Of a stretch of 64,000 bases of DNA, positions 24,042 through 32,354 are shown piece after piece (positions within the stretch are counted from its first letter, which is position 1; each line of letters starts with the position of its first letter). The notes under the pieces were generated by a model. That model saw nothing but the letters and a program-made list of their open reading frames with translations, had not been told where the DNA came from and did not search any database. The position numbers were made by a program, and so were the translations under genes. This stretch comes from Nocardioides astragali (lineage in GTDB: Bacteria; Actinomycetota; Actinomycetes; Propionibacteriales; Nocardioidaceae), in assembly GCF_024436375.1 (NCBI RefSeq), contig NZ_JAFMZM010000007.1, positions 254,731 to 318,730 of the forward strand, in the 5' to 3' direction.

Positions 24042-24988
24042 GCACCCCCTCCTCCGTCCTGCGCCTGGGCACCCGTGCCTCGGCGCTCGCCACCACCCAG
24101 TCCGGTCTCGTCGCCGACCTGATCCGCGAGCGCCTCGGCCGCGAGGTCGAGCTGGTCGAGGTCTCGACCGAGGGCGACCGCAGCTCGGCTCCGCTGGCCT
24201 CCCTCGGCGGCACCGGGGTCTTCGTGAGCGCGCTCCGTGACGCGCTCCTGGACGGGCGCGTCGACGTGGCCGTCCACTCGCTCAAGGACCTGCCGACCAC
24301 CCCCGCCGAGGGCATCACGCTCGCCGCGATCCCCCAGCGTGAGGACCCGCGTGACGTCGTGGTCGCCCGCGACGGGCTGACCCTCGGTGAGCTGCCGGTC
24401 GGCAGCCGCCTCGGCACCGGCTCCCCGCGCCGCGCGAGCCAGCTCGAGGCACTCGGCTTGGGCCTGGACATCCAGGACATCCGCGGGAACGTCGACACCC
24501 GGATCCGCAAGGTCCGTGACGGCGACGTCGACGCGGTCGTCCTGGCCCGCGCCGGACTGGCTCGCCTCGGCCGCCTCGACGAGGTGACCGAGGTCCTCGA
24601 CCCGCTCCAGATGCTGCCCGCACCCGGCCAGGGCGCGCTCGCCGTCGAGTGCCGCTCCGGCGACACCGACCTGGTCGCAGCGCTGGCCCAGCTGGACGAC
24701 GCGGCCACCCGCGCCGCGGTCACCGCCGAGCGGGCCGTCCTGTCCACCCTCGAGGCCGGCTGCTCGGCCCCGCTGGGTGCCCTGGCCGACGTCGTCGAGG
24801 GCGAGGACGGTGAGGAGCTGTGGCTGCGCGCCGTGGCCCTGTCGGCCGACGGCGGCCTGTCCGTACGCATGAGCACCACCGGCCCGGTCACTGAGGCCGA
24901 GTCACTCGGAACCCGCCTCGCGAGCTCGATGCTCGACGAGGGAGCAGCAGACCTGATGGAAGCACCAGTGAGGAAGCAGCACGCATGA
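24038..24988 (+). CDS. hemC: porphobilinogen deaminase (hydroxymethylbilane synthase)
   Basis: This 316-aa enzyme joins four porphobilinogens into hydroxymethylbilane. RLGTRASALATTQSG at the N-terminus, VHSLKDLPT, LGTGSPRRASQLEAL, and the dipyrromethane-cofactor cysteine in LEAGCSAPLGALADV near residue 240 are all present. The GTG start overlaps the hemA stop by four bases, and the stop overlaps the next gene by four. Confidence 0.97.
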   Translation: MSTPSSVLRLGTRASALATTQSGLVADLIRERLGREVELVEVSTEGDRSSAPLASLGGTGVFVSALRDALLDGRVDVAVHSLKDLPTTPAEGITLAAIPQREDPRDVVVARDGLTLGELPVGSRLGTGSPRRASQLEALGLGLDIQDIRGNVDTRIRKVRDGDVDAVVLARAGLARLGRLDEVTEVLDPLQMLPAPGQGALAVECRSGDTDLVAALAQLDDAATRAAVTAERAVLSTLEAGCSAPLGALADVVEGEDGEELWLRAVALSADGGLSVRMSTTGPVTEAESLGTRLASSMLDEGAADLMEAPVRKQHA

Positions 24989-26631
24989 CGCGAGTACAGA
25001 CCCCGCAGGCCAGCAGCACCTCGAACCAGGGGGCGACCCCCGGCTGGGTGTCGTTCGTCGGTAGTGGACCCGGTGACCCGGGTCTGCTGACGGTGCGTGC
25101 CGTCGAGCTCCTCCGGAGCGCCGAGGTCATCGTCACGGAGGCCCCCGAGCACGCCGCGCTCGTGCGCTCCGTGCTCGGCCTGGTCGAGGGCGAGGACGGC
25201 CCGGAGATCGTCGACGGCGGCTTCGGCGAGGACGGCCAGCCCCTGACGCACGCGGCCCGCGCGAAGGTCGTCGTACGCCACGGCAAGAAGCAGCGCGTCG
25301 TCCGGCTGATGACGGGCGACCCGTTCCTCTACGCCTCCGGGCCCGAGGAGGCGCAGGCCTGCGTGAAGGCGGGCGTCGGCTTCGACGTCGTGCCCGGCGT
25401 CTCGTCGGTGAGCGCGGTCCCGGCCTATGCAGGCATCCCGCTGACCACCAAGCGCCACAAGGAGATGACCGTCGTCACCTGTGGCGAGAAGGTCGACTGG
25501 AGCGCCTACGCCGACGACCGCACGCTCGTCCTGCTCTCCGGAGTGGGCACCATCGCCCAGACCGCCGAGGCCCTCATCGAGGCCGGCCGCTCGCCCGAGA
25601 CGCCGGTCGCGATGACCCGCGTCGGCACGACGACCGAGCAGCAGACCCTCGTCTCCACCCTGGCCGACATCGCCGCCGACGTCCGCGCCGCGCGCATCGC
25701 GCCGCCGGCGATCACCGTGATCGGCGACGTCGTGGACCTGCGCCAGACCCTGTCGTGGTTCGAGACCAAGCCGCTGTTCGGCTGGCGTGTGCTGGTGCCC
25801 CGCACCAAGGAGCAGGCCGGCTCGCTGTCGCGCCGCCTGCGCGAGTACGGCGCGGTGCCCGAGGAGGTGCCGACCATCTCGGTCGAGCCCCCGCGCAACC
25901 CGCTCCAGATGGACAAGGCCGTCCGCGGCCTGGTCGAGGGTCGCTACGAGTGGATCGCCTTCACCTCGGTCAACGCCGTCAAGGCGGTCCGGGAGAAGTT
26001 CGAGGACTACGGCCTGGACGCGCGTGCCTTCTCCGGCCTGAAGATCGCCGCGGTCGGCGACAAGACCGCCGAGGCGATCTCCGCCTGGGGCCTGCGCGCC
26101 GACCTGGTCCCCTCGGGCGAGCAGTCCGCCGCCGGCCTGCTCGCCGAGTGGCCGCCGTACGACGAGCTGCTCGACCCGATCAACCGGGTCTTCCTGCCGC
26201 GCGCCGACATCGCCACCGAGAACCTCGTCGCCGGCCTGATCGACCTGGGCTGGGAGTGCGACGACGTGACGGCCTACCGCACCGTGCGGGCCACCCCGCC
26301 GCCGGCGCCGGTCCGCGACGCCATCAAGACCGGCAAGTTCGACGCGGTCGTCTTCACCTCGTCCTCGACCGTGCGCAACCTGGTCGGCATCGCGGGCAAG
26401 CCGCACCCGTCGACGATCATCGCGGTCATCGGCCCGGCCACCGCCAAGACCGCCGAGGAGCACGGCCTGCGGGTCGACGTCCTCGCCCCCACGCCGGACG
26501 TGGAGGTCCTGGTCGACGCCTTGGCCGACTTCGGAGGCACGCGGCGATTGGCGATGCTGGAGAACGGCGAGCCCGTGACCCGGCCCAGCGAACGCACCCC
26601 GTCGGGCCGCCGGAAGGCACGGGCCAAGTAG
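24985..26631 (+). CDS. hemD: uroporphyrinogen-III C-methyltransferase / uroporphyrinogen-III synthase fusion
   Basis: This 548-aa fusion has a CobA/SUMT-type tetrapyrrole methylase domain (about residues 14-255: FVGSGPGDPGLLTVRAVELL, MTGDPFLY, VVPGVSSVSAVPAYAGIPLT) followed by a HemD domain (about residues 268-530: VLVPRTKEQAGSLSRRLREYG, WIAFTSVNAVKA, FTSSSTVRNL). It closes hydroxymethylbilane to uroporphyrinogen III and may also divert it to precorrin-2. Some residues of the methylase glycine-rich loop differ from stand-alone CobA, so methylase activity is less certain than synthase activity. This fusion is normal in actinobacteria. Confidence 0.94.
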   Translation: MTRVQTPQASSTSNQGATPGWVSFVGSGPGDPGLLTVRAVELLRSAEVIVTEAPEHAALVRSVLGLVEGEDGPEIVDGGFGEDGQPLTHAARAKVVVRHGKKQRVVRLMTGDPFLYASGPEEAQACVKAGVGFDVVPGVSSVSAVPAYAGIPLTTKRHKEMTVVTCGEKVDWSAYADDRTLVLLSGVGTIAQTAEALIEAGRSPETPVAMTRVGTTTEQQTLVSTLADIAADVRAARIAPPAITVIGDVVDLRQTLSWFETKPLFGWRVLVPRTKEQAGSLSRRLREYGAVPEEVPTISVEPPRNPLQMDKAVRGLVEGRYEWIAFTSVNAVKAVREKFEDYGLDARAFSGLKIAAVGDKTAEAISAWGLRADLVPSGEQSAAGLLAEWPPYDELLDPINRVFLPRADIATENLVAGLIDLGWECDDVTAYRTVRATPPPAPVRDAIKTGKFDAVVFTSSSTVRNLVGIAGKPHPSTIIAVIGPATAKTAEEHGLRVDVLAPTPDVEVLVDALADFGGTRRLAMLENGEPVTRPSERTPSGRRKARAK

Positions 26632-26633
26632 TC

Positions 26634-27632
26634 GTGACCGAGGAGCACCGGGAGCTGGACACGCCGCTCATCCGACCCCGACGGCTGCGCCGTACGCCTG
26701 CGCTGCGTCGGATGGTCGCGGAGACCTCTGTGATGCCCAGCTCCTTGGTGCTGCCGGTCTTCGTGCGTGAGGGCCTGGCCGAGCCGCGTCCGATCTCCTC
26801 GATGCCGGGCGTCGTGCAGCACTCGCGCGACTCCCTCAAGAAGGCCGTCTCGGAGGCAGCGGAGCTCGGGCTCGGCGGCGTGATGCTCTTCGGCATCCCC
26901 GAGACCAAGGACGCGACGGGGTCGGGCGGGATCGATCCCGGCGGCGTCCTCAACCTCGCGATCACCGACGTGGTCGCCGAGGTCGGCGACCAGCTCACGG
27001 TGATGTCGGACCTGTGCCTCGACGAGTTCACCGACCACGGCCACTGCGGCCTGCTCACCGCCGACGGCGATGTCGACAACGACCTGACGCTGGCGGCGTA
27101 CGCCCAGATGGCGCTCGCGCAGGCCGCTGCCGGCGTGGACATGGTCGGCCCCAGCGGGATGATGGACGGTCAGGTCGCCGTGGTGCGCCAGGCGCTCGAC
27201 GCGGGCGGCCACCACCACGTCTCGATCCTGGCCTACTCGGCGAAGTACGCCTCCGCCTTCTTCGGCCCCTTCCGGGAGGCCGTCGACTCCTCGCTCCAGG
27301 GCGACCGACGCACCTACCAGCAGGACCCCGCCAACGCCGTCGAGGGCGTGCGGGAGGTGCTGCTCGACGTGGCGCAGGGCGCCGACATCGTCATGGTCAA
27401 GCCGGCCCTCGCCTACCTCGACGTCATCCGCCGGGTGCGCGACGCCGTCGACGTGCCGGTGGCCGCCTACAACATCTCCGGCGAGTACGCGATGGTCGAG
27501 GCTGCCGCGGCCAACGGCTGGATCGACCGTGAGGCCGCGATCCTGGAGACCCTCACCTCGATCCGCCGTGCCGGCGCCGACGTGATCCTCACCTACTGGG
27601 CCTCCGAGGCCGCCCAGCTGCTGCGCCGCTGA
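26634..27632 (+). CDS. hemB: delta-aminolevulinic acid dehydratase (porphobilinogen synthase)
   Basis: This 332-aa enzyme condenses two 5-aminolevulinates to porphobilinogen. Active-site lysines lie in ILAYSAKYASAFFGPFR and DIVMVKPALAYLDV. The metal loop reads DLCLDEFTDHGHCGLL, lacking the full three-cysteine zinc site of the E. coli and human enzymes, so Mg/other-metal dependence is likely. The GTG start at 26634 is two bases after the hemD stop. It completes a rex-hemA-hemC-hemD-hemB operon. Confidence 0.96.
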   Translation: MTEEHRELDTPLIRPRRLRRTPALRRMVAETSVMPSSLVLPVFVREGLAEPRPISSMPGVVQHSRDSLKKAVSEAAELGLGGVMLFGIPETKDATGSGGIDPGGVLNLAITDVVAEVGDQLTVMSDLCLDEFTDHGHCGLLTADGDVDNDLTLAAYAQMALAQAAAGVDMVGPSGMMDGQVAVVRQALDAGGHHHVSILAYSAKYASAFFGPFREAVDSSLQGDRRTYQQDPANAVEGVREVLLDVAQGADIVMVKPALAYLDVIRRVRDAVDVPVAAYNISGEYAMVEAAAANGWIDREAAILETLTSIRRAGADVILTYWASEAAQLLRR

Positions 27633-27657
27633 TCCGCCAGCGGGGGTCAGGCGCTCG

Positions 27658-28857
27658 TCAGGGCGAGAGCAGGGCGTTCGCGCAGTCGAGGAGCTCGTTG
27701 GTGTTGGGCGTGAGCGGGTTGTCGACGACGCCCTGGCTGGTGCACTGCGCCATGGCCTGGACCAGCGTCAGCGTCTCGGTGATCGTGGGGGTCGGCAGCG
27801 GGGGCAGCGTGGTCGTCACGCTGGGCGTCGTCGTCGGCACGACGGTCGTCGGATCCTTGGTCGGGTCCTTCGTCGGGGTCGCCGTCGGGGTGGGCGTCGG
27901 GGTGGGCGTCTGCGTCTGGACCGGAGTGGGCGTCGGCGTCGGGGTGGGGGTCGGCTTCGACGTCGGCGTGGTCTCGTCCTTGCCGCCCTTTCCGCCCTTG
28001 CCCCCGCCGATGCCCGTGCCGCCGTCGTCGCCGGAGCCGCCGCCCGAGACTGTGGTGTCGGGGAGGATCACGCCGGAGGTCAGCGTCGAGGTCGGGACGG
28101 CGCTGAAGTCGCCGTCCATGTAGGCCTGCATGATCTCCAGGACCAGGTCGACGTAGGCGTTGGAGTGGTTGTAGCGGTAGACCGAGGCGCGCTGACCGGG
28201 CTCGCTCGACAGGTCGTCCTCGCCCGAGCAGAGGTAGACGGCCGTCGCGAGGGCGGCGTCGTCGATGTCCTGCGGGTTGCGGGTGCCGTCGCTGTCGCCG
28301 TCCACGCCCACGACCGCCCAGGTCGAGGGGATGAACTGCATCGGGCCGACCGCGCGGTCGTGGCGGGTGTCGTTGTCGTACACCCCGGCGTCGGTGTCGT
28401 CGATGTCCTGGGTGTTGTTCTTGCCGTTGAGGGCGATGCCGTAGATGCCGGGACGGGCCACGCCCTGGTCGTCGAGGGTGTTGCCGGCGTGACGACCGTG
28501 GTCGGACTCCACGCGGCCGATCGCGGCGATCAGCTCCCAGGGGAGCTGGCAGCTCGCGTCGGCCTTGTTGATCACGGCCTCGGCGCGCTGGTAGGCGGCT
28601 AAGGCCGCCTGCGGGATGCTGCTGGCCGAGCCGGGGGTGAGTGCGGCCGCGCGGCTGACGGCCTCGTCACCGACGCTGGCCGGTGCCTCGATCGCGGAGG
28701 CGGGGAGCACGGTGCCGTCCGGGAGCGTCCCCGAGCCGTCCGCGTCGGCGCTGGCCGAGCCCACGCCCACTCCGGCGAGGCTCGCGGTCCACGCCGCGGA
28801 CAGCACCGCGAGAGGGACGATCGCGGTCGCGCGGTGGAGTCGGCCGAATGTCGACAT
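27658..28857 (-). CDS. secreted lytic murein transglycosylase (SLT_2/MltB-like)
   Basis: This 399-aa exported protein has a signal peptide (about residues 1-35, ending near ASADAD), a lysozyme-like domain at about residues 85-240 (CQLPWELIAAIGRVESDHGRHAGN with the catalytic Glu, IYGIALNG, AVGPMQFIPSTWAVVGVD) and a long Pro/Thr repeat tail that would span the peptidoglycan. The ATG at 28857 is preferred because GGGGAG lies nine bases upstream; the ATG at 28866 directly abuts that site. Its upstream region holds three GTRAC repeats and a 14-bp palindrome. It is convergent with hemB. Confidence 0.9.
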   Translation of the reverse strand: MSTFGRLHRATAIVPLAVLSAAWTASLAGVGVGSASADADGSGTLPDGTVLPASAIEAPASVGDEAVSRAAALTPGSASSIPQAALAAYQRAEAVINKADASCQLPWELIAAIGRVESDHGRHAGNTLDDQGVARPGIYGIALNGKNNTQDIDDTDAGVYDNDTRHDRAVGPMQFIPSTWAVVGVDGDSDGTRNPQDIDDAALATAVYLCSGEDDLSSEPGQRASVYRYNHSNAYVDLVLEIMQAYMDGDFSAVPTSTLTSGVILPDTTVSGGGSGDDGGTGIGGGKGGKGGKDETTPTSKPTPTPTPTPTPVQTQTPTPTPTPTATPTKDPTKDPTTVVPTTTPSVTTTLPPLPTPTITETLTLVQAMAQCTSQGVVDNPLTPNTNELLDCANALLSP

Positions 28858-28932
28858 GGTGTGCATCTCCCCTGAGTCGTACTGGTGTCATGGTGCCCCC
28901 TCCGGGACTCACCTACACCTCAACGAGCGATT

Positions 28933-28958
28933 GTCACTCCAAGTTACGCTCCAGTCAC
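28933..28958 (-). promoter_or_regulatory. three phased GTRAC repeats upstream of the transglycosylase
   Basis: On the minus strand GTGAC, GTAAC and GTGAC recur at 11- and 10-bp intervals, so they lie on one DNA face. GTAAC/GTCAC-type direct repeats are described for the response regulator MtrA, which controls cell-wall hydrolases. The assignment is inference. Confidence 0.35.
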
Positions 28959-28961
28959 TTG

Positions 28962-28975
28962 TGTGCCAAGGCACA
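28962..28975. promoter_or_regulatory. TGTGCCAAGGCACA palindrome
   Basis: A perfect 6-bp inverted repeat with an AA centre lies between the divergent transglycosylase and hemL genes. It is operator-like; no regulator is identified. Confidence 0.4.
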
Positions 28976-29036
28976 TCCTCGACGGATGGTGAGCACCGGC
29001 TGGGGGTCCCTTGCGTGTCTACGTGACAATGACCCG

Positions 29037-30365
29037 GTGAACCTTGCGACGACCCCCTCGACGACCACCGCCAGCGAGGCACTCTTCGAGCGAGCCCGAG
29101 CCGTGACTCCGGGGGGCGTCAACTCACCGGTCCGCGCGTTCACCGCGGTCGGCGGCACCCCCCGTTTCATCACCTCCGCGTCGGGGGCGTGGCTCACCGA
29201 CGCCGACGGCAACGACTACGTCGACCTGATCTGCTCGTGGGGGCCGATGCTGCTCGGGCACGCCCACCCCGACGTCCAGGCCGCGGTGGCCGGCGCGGTG
29301 GCCCGCGGTACGTCGTACGGCACCCCCACCGAGCCGGAGGTCGAGCTCGCCGAGGAGATCGTCGCGCGCACACCGGTCGAGCTGGTCCGGTTCGTCTCGT
29401 CGGGCACGGAGGCGACCATGTCCGCGATCCGGCTTGCGCGCGGCGCGACCGGCCGCGACATCGTCGTGAAGTTCGCCGGTTGCTACCACGGCCACGTCGA
29501 CCCGCTGCTGGCCCAGGCCGGCTCGGGTGTCGCGACCCTCGCCGTCCCGGGCACCAGCGGCGTCCCCGTCTCTTCGACGGCCGACACCTTGGTCCTTCCC
29601 TACAACGACCGTGAGGCCGTCCTGGCCGCGTTCGAGAGCGACGGCCCGCGGATCGCCTGCCTGATCACCGAGGCGGTGCCCGGCAACATGGGCGTCGTCC
29701 CGCCCGCGCCCGGTTTCAACGCGTTCCTGGCCGAGACCTGCCGCGCCCACGGGGCGCTGTTCATCAGCGACGAGGTGATGACCGGCTTCCGCGCGACCGC
29801 GCAGGGCGGCTGGGGCCTCGACGGCGCGATCGAGGGCTGGACGCCGGACCTGATGACCTTCGGCAAGGTGATGGGTGGCGGGTTCCCCGCCGCGGCCTTC
29901 GGCGGGCGCGCCGACCTCATGGCCCACCTGGCGCCCGAGGGATCGGTCTACCAGGCCGGCACCCTGTCCGGGAACCCGGTGGCCACCACCGCCGGCCTGG
30001 CCACGCTCCGCCTCGCGACGCCGGAGGTCTACGAGCACCTCGACGCCACCGCGCACACGATCCGCACCGCGGTCTCCGAGACCCTCGAGGCGGCGTCCGT
30101 GCCGCACACCGTGCAGACCGCGGGCACCATGTTCTCGGTGTTCTTCCGCGAGGAGTCCGTGCGCGACTTCGCCGAGGCCAGCCAGCAGGACACCGCCGCC
30201 TACGCCGCGTTCTTCCACTCGATGCTCGACCACGGGGTCTACCTGCCCCCGTCGGCGTATGAGGCGTGGTTCGTGTCCGCGGCCCACGACGACCGGGCCA
30301 TCTCGACGATCATCGACGCACTTCCCGCGGCCGCCCTCGCGGCCGCCACGGCAGGAGGTCTCTGA
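29037..30365 (+). CDS. hemL: glutamate-1-semialdehyde 2,1-aminomutase
   Basis: This 442-aa PLP enzyme converts glutamate-1-semialdehyde to 5-aminolevulinate, the step between hemA and hemB. PGGVNSPVRAFTAVGG at the N-terminus, GPMLLGHAHP, SSGTEATMSAIRLARG, LFISDEVMTGFR and the PLP lysine in LMTFGKVMGGGFPAAAFGG are all intact. The GTG start has a GACAAT -10 six bases upstream. It heads the hemL-phosphatase-tlpA-ccdA-resB-ccsB run, separate from the rex-hem operon. Confidence 0.97.
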   Translation: MNLATTPSTTTASEALFERARAVTPGGVNSPVRAFTAVGGTPRFITSASGAWLTDADGNDYVDLICSWGPMLLGHAHPDVQAAVAGAVARGTSYGTPTEPEVELAEEIVARTPVELVRFVSSGTEATMSAIRLARGATGRDIVVKFAGCYHGHVDPLLAQAGSGVATLAVPGTSGVPVSSTADTLVLPYNDREAVLAAFESDGPRIACLITEAVPGNMGVVPPAPGFNAFLAETCRAHGALFISDEVMTGFRATAQGGWGLDGAIEGWTPDLMTFGKVMGGGFPAAAFGGRADLMAHLAPEGSVYQAGTLSGNPVATTAGLATLRLATPEVYEHLDATAHTIRTAVSETLEAASVPHTVQTAGTMFSVFFREESVRDFAEASQQDTAAYAAFFHSMLDHGVYLPPSAYEAWFVSAAHDDRAISTIIDALPAAALAAATAGGL

Positions 30366-31043
30366 ATGGGTGTCCAGACCACGGTCCACCTGCTGCGGCA
30401 CGGTGAGGTCCACAACCCCGAGGGCGTGCTCTACGGCCGCCGCGACGGGTTCCATCTCTCCGACCTCGGCAACGCGATGGCACAGCGGATCGCGGAGTCG
30501 GTCGGCGACCGCGACATCGTGCACATGCGTACGTCACCGCTCGAGCGTGCCCGGGAGACCGGAGCGCCGCTGGCGTCGGTGCGCGGCCTCACGCCGGTCG
30601 TCGACCCGCGGGTGATCGAGTCCTCCAACGTCTTCGAGGGGATCAGCTTCGGCGACGGCGCGATGACGATCGTCAAGCGCCCGCACCTCTGGCGCCACCT
30701 CTACAACCCCTTCAAGCCCTCGTGGGGCGAGCCCTACGAAGAGATCGCCGGGCGGATGGTCGCCGCGATCCACGACGCCCGCGACGCGGCGAGGGGACAC
30801 GAGGCAGTGGTCGTCTCCCACCAGCTGCCGATCTGGACGACCCGGCTCTTCCTCGAGCGGCGCAGCTACATCCACCACCCCAAGAACCGCCAGTGCACGC
30901 TGTGCTCGCTGACCAGCGTCGTCTTCGACGACGACCGCATGGTGCAGGTGCGCTACTCCGAGCCGGCCGGCGACCTGATCCCGGTGGGCGACCGCTCAGC
31001 CCCGTTCTCGGCCGGCGGCGCCCCGCAGGAGGAGCGGCCCTGA
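30366..31043 (+). CDS. histidine phosphatase family protein
   Basis: This 225-aa phosphoglycerate-mutase-fold phosphatase has the catalytic LLRHGEVHN (RHG) motif near residues 9-17, the region MRTSPLERARETG and the second histidine in VVVSHQLPIWTTRL. The substrate is unknown. It starts at the base after the hemL stop. The homologue Rv0525 holds the same position between hemL and a thioredoxin-like gene in M. tuberculosis, as I recall. Its stop (CTGA) overlaps the next gene's CTG start. Confidence 0.9.
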   Translation: MGVQTTVHLLRHGEVHNPEGVLYGRRDGFHLSDLGNAMAQRIAESVGDRDIVHMRTSPLERARETGAPLASVRGLTPVVDPRVIESSNVFEGISFGDGAMTIVKRPHLWRHLYNPFKPSWGEPYEEIAGRMVAAIHDARDAARGHEAVVVSHQLPIWTTRLFLERRSYIHHPKNRQCTLCSLTSVVFDDDRMVQVRYSEPAGDLIPVGDRSAPFSAGGAPQEERP

Positions 31044-31612
31044 AGCTCCTCCGCTCGTTCGTCGCCCCCGTCGTCGGGCTGGTCTGCCTGCTCGTCGTGA
31101 CGGGCTGCTCGGGCCTGTCCGGCACCGGCGACAAGGGCTACATCTCCGGCACGGGCGTGCCGGTGGAGGTGTCCCCGACGGCGCGCGAGGCCGCCGTGCA
31201 GCTCAGTGGTGTCGACCTCGAGGGCAACGAGGTGGACCTGGCCGACCTGCGCGGCAAGCCGGTCGTGGTCAACGTGTGGGCTTCGTGGTGCCCGCCGTGC
31301 CGGGTGGAGCAGCCCGACCTCAACGCGGCCCACGAGGAGCTGGGTGACCAGGTGACCTTCCTTGGGCTCAACATCCGTGACGCCTCGAGCGACAACGCGC
31401 TGGCCTACGTCCGCAACTTCGACGTCCCCTACTCCTCGGTCTACTCCGCCGACGGCGCCGCCCTCCTGCCCTTCGCGGGGACCCTGACCCCCAAGTCCAT
31501 CCCGAGCACCGTCGTCCTCGACGCCGACGGGCGGATCGCTGCCTCCGTCAACGGCCGGGTGCCGACCACCCAGACCCTCGTCTCCCTCGTGGAGAAGGTC
31601 CTCGATGAGTGA
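31040..31612 (+). CDS. TlpA/ResA-like thiol-disulfide lipoprotein, CTG start
   Basis: This 190-aa exported thioredoxin-fold protein has a lipoprotein signal (residues 1-23, lipobox VTGC), then WASWCPPCRVEQPDL with the redox pair CPPC near residues 83-86, and the cis-proline segment KSIPSTVVLD. It probably keeps apocytochrome c cysteines reduced outside the membrane, using electrons from the CcdA-like protein encoded next. No ATG or GTG precedes the signal peptide; CTG at 31040, overlapping the previous stop and eight bases after GGAGGAG, is the best start. The next GTG would remove most of the signal peptide. Confidence 0.9.
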   Translation: MKLLRSFVAPVVGLVCLLVVTGCSGLSGTGDKGYISGTGVPVEVSPTAREAAVQLSGVDLEGNEVDLADLRGKPVVVNVWASWCPPCRVEQPDLNAAHEELGDQVTFLGLNIRDASSDNALAYVRNFDVPYSSVYSADGAALLPFAGTLTPKSIPSTVVLDADGRIAASVNGRVPTTQTLVSLVEKVLDE

Positions 31613-32354
31613 GTGGTTCCAGGACACCGCCCTGTCGGGCTCGCTGATCCTCGCGCTGCCGGTCGCCCTGCTGGCCGGTCTCATCTCGTTCTTCAGCCCG
31701 TGCGTCATCCCTCTCCTGCCGGGCTACCTGTCCTACGCCACCGGTCTCTCGGGTGCCGACCTCGACGACGCCCGGCGCAGCCGGCTCGTCACCGGCGCCG
31801 TGCTCTTCGTGCTCGGCTTCTCGGTCGTCTTCATGCTCCTCGGCAGCCTCACCGGTGCCGCCGGGGCCTGGCTGTTCACCCACACCCGCCAGCTCAACGT
31901 GCTGCTCGGGGTCCTGACGATCCTGCTGGGCATCGCCTTCATGGGCGGGATCGGGTTCCTCCAGCGCGACTGGCGGATCCACCGGGTGCCCGCGGTCGGC
32001 CTCGCGGCCGCGCCGCTGCTGGGCTTCCTGTTCGGCGTGGGCTGGACGCCGTGCGTGGGCCCGACCCTGGCCGCGATCAACGTGCTCTCGGTCAACGAGG
32101 CCACGGCCGCGCGTGGCGCGGTGCTGTCAGGCGTCTTCGCGCTCGGCCTGGGGCTCCCGTTCATCGCCGCAGCCCTCGCCTACCGCCGGATGATCCGCGC
32201 CTTCGCGGTGATCCGTCGCCACCAGGTCCTCATCATGCGGCTCGGCGGCGCGATGATGATCGTGGTGGGGATCCTCCTGGTCACCGGATGGTGGGACCGG
32301 ATCGTGCAGTGGCTCCAGCTCCAGGTCGTCGAGGGATTCACGGTGCCGCTGTGA
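31605..32354 (+). CDS. ccdA: cytochrome c biogenesis protein CcdA
   Basis: This 249-aa membrane protein of the DsbD/CcdA family has about six helices and the paired cysteines in SFFSPCVIPLLPGYLSYATG (near residue 32) and GVGWTPCVGPTLAAI (near residue 148), which shuttle electrons from cytoplasmic thioredoxin to the extracytoplasmic TlpA/ResA-like protein. Its ATG overlaps the tlpA stop by eight bases, and its stop overlaps resB by four. Confidence 0.95.
   Translation: MSEWFQDTALSGSLILALPVALLAGLISFFSPCVIPLLPGYLSYATGLSGADLDDARRSRLVTGAVLFVLGFSVVFMLLGSLTGAAGAWLFTHTRQLNVLLGVLTILLGIAFMGGIGFLQRDWRIHRVPAVGLAAAPLLGFLFGVGWTPCVGPTLAAINVLSVNEATAARGAVLSGVFALGLGLPFIAAALAYRRMIRAFAVIRRHQVLIMRLGGAMMIVVGILLVTGWWDRIVQWLQLQVVEGFTVPL

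Noticed and set aside
23926..26463. An 845-codon open frame on the minus strand
   Set aside because: It is the antisense shadow of hemA, hemC and hemD, all of which have clear motifs and correct lengths.
27875..27985. Tandem-like GT-rich repeat that could suggest a satellite or CRISPR-like array
   Set aside because: It encodes the Pro/Thr linker of the transglycosylase in frame; no regular spacers.
28858..29036. c-di-AMP (ydaO-type) riboswitch before the cell-wall hydrolase gene
   Set aside because: The expected conserved core could not be recognised in the leader on the minus strand.
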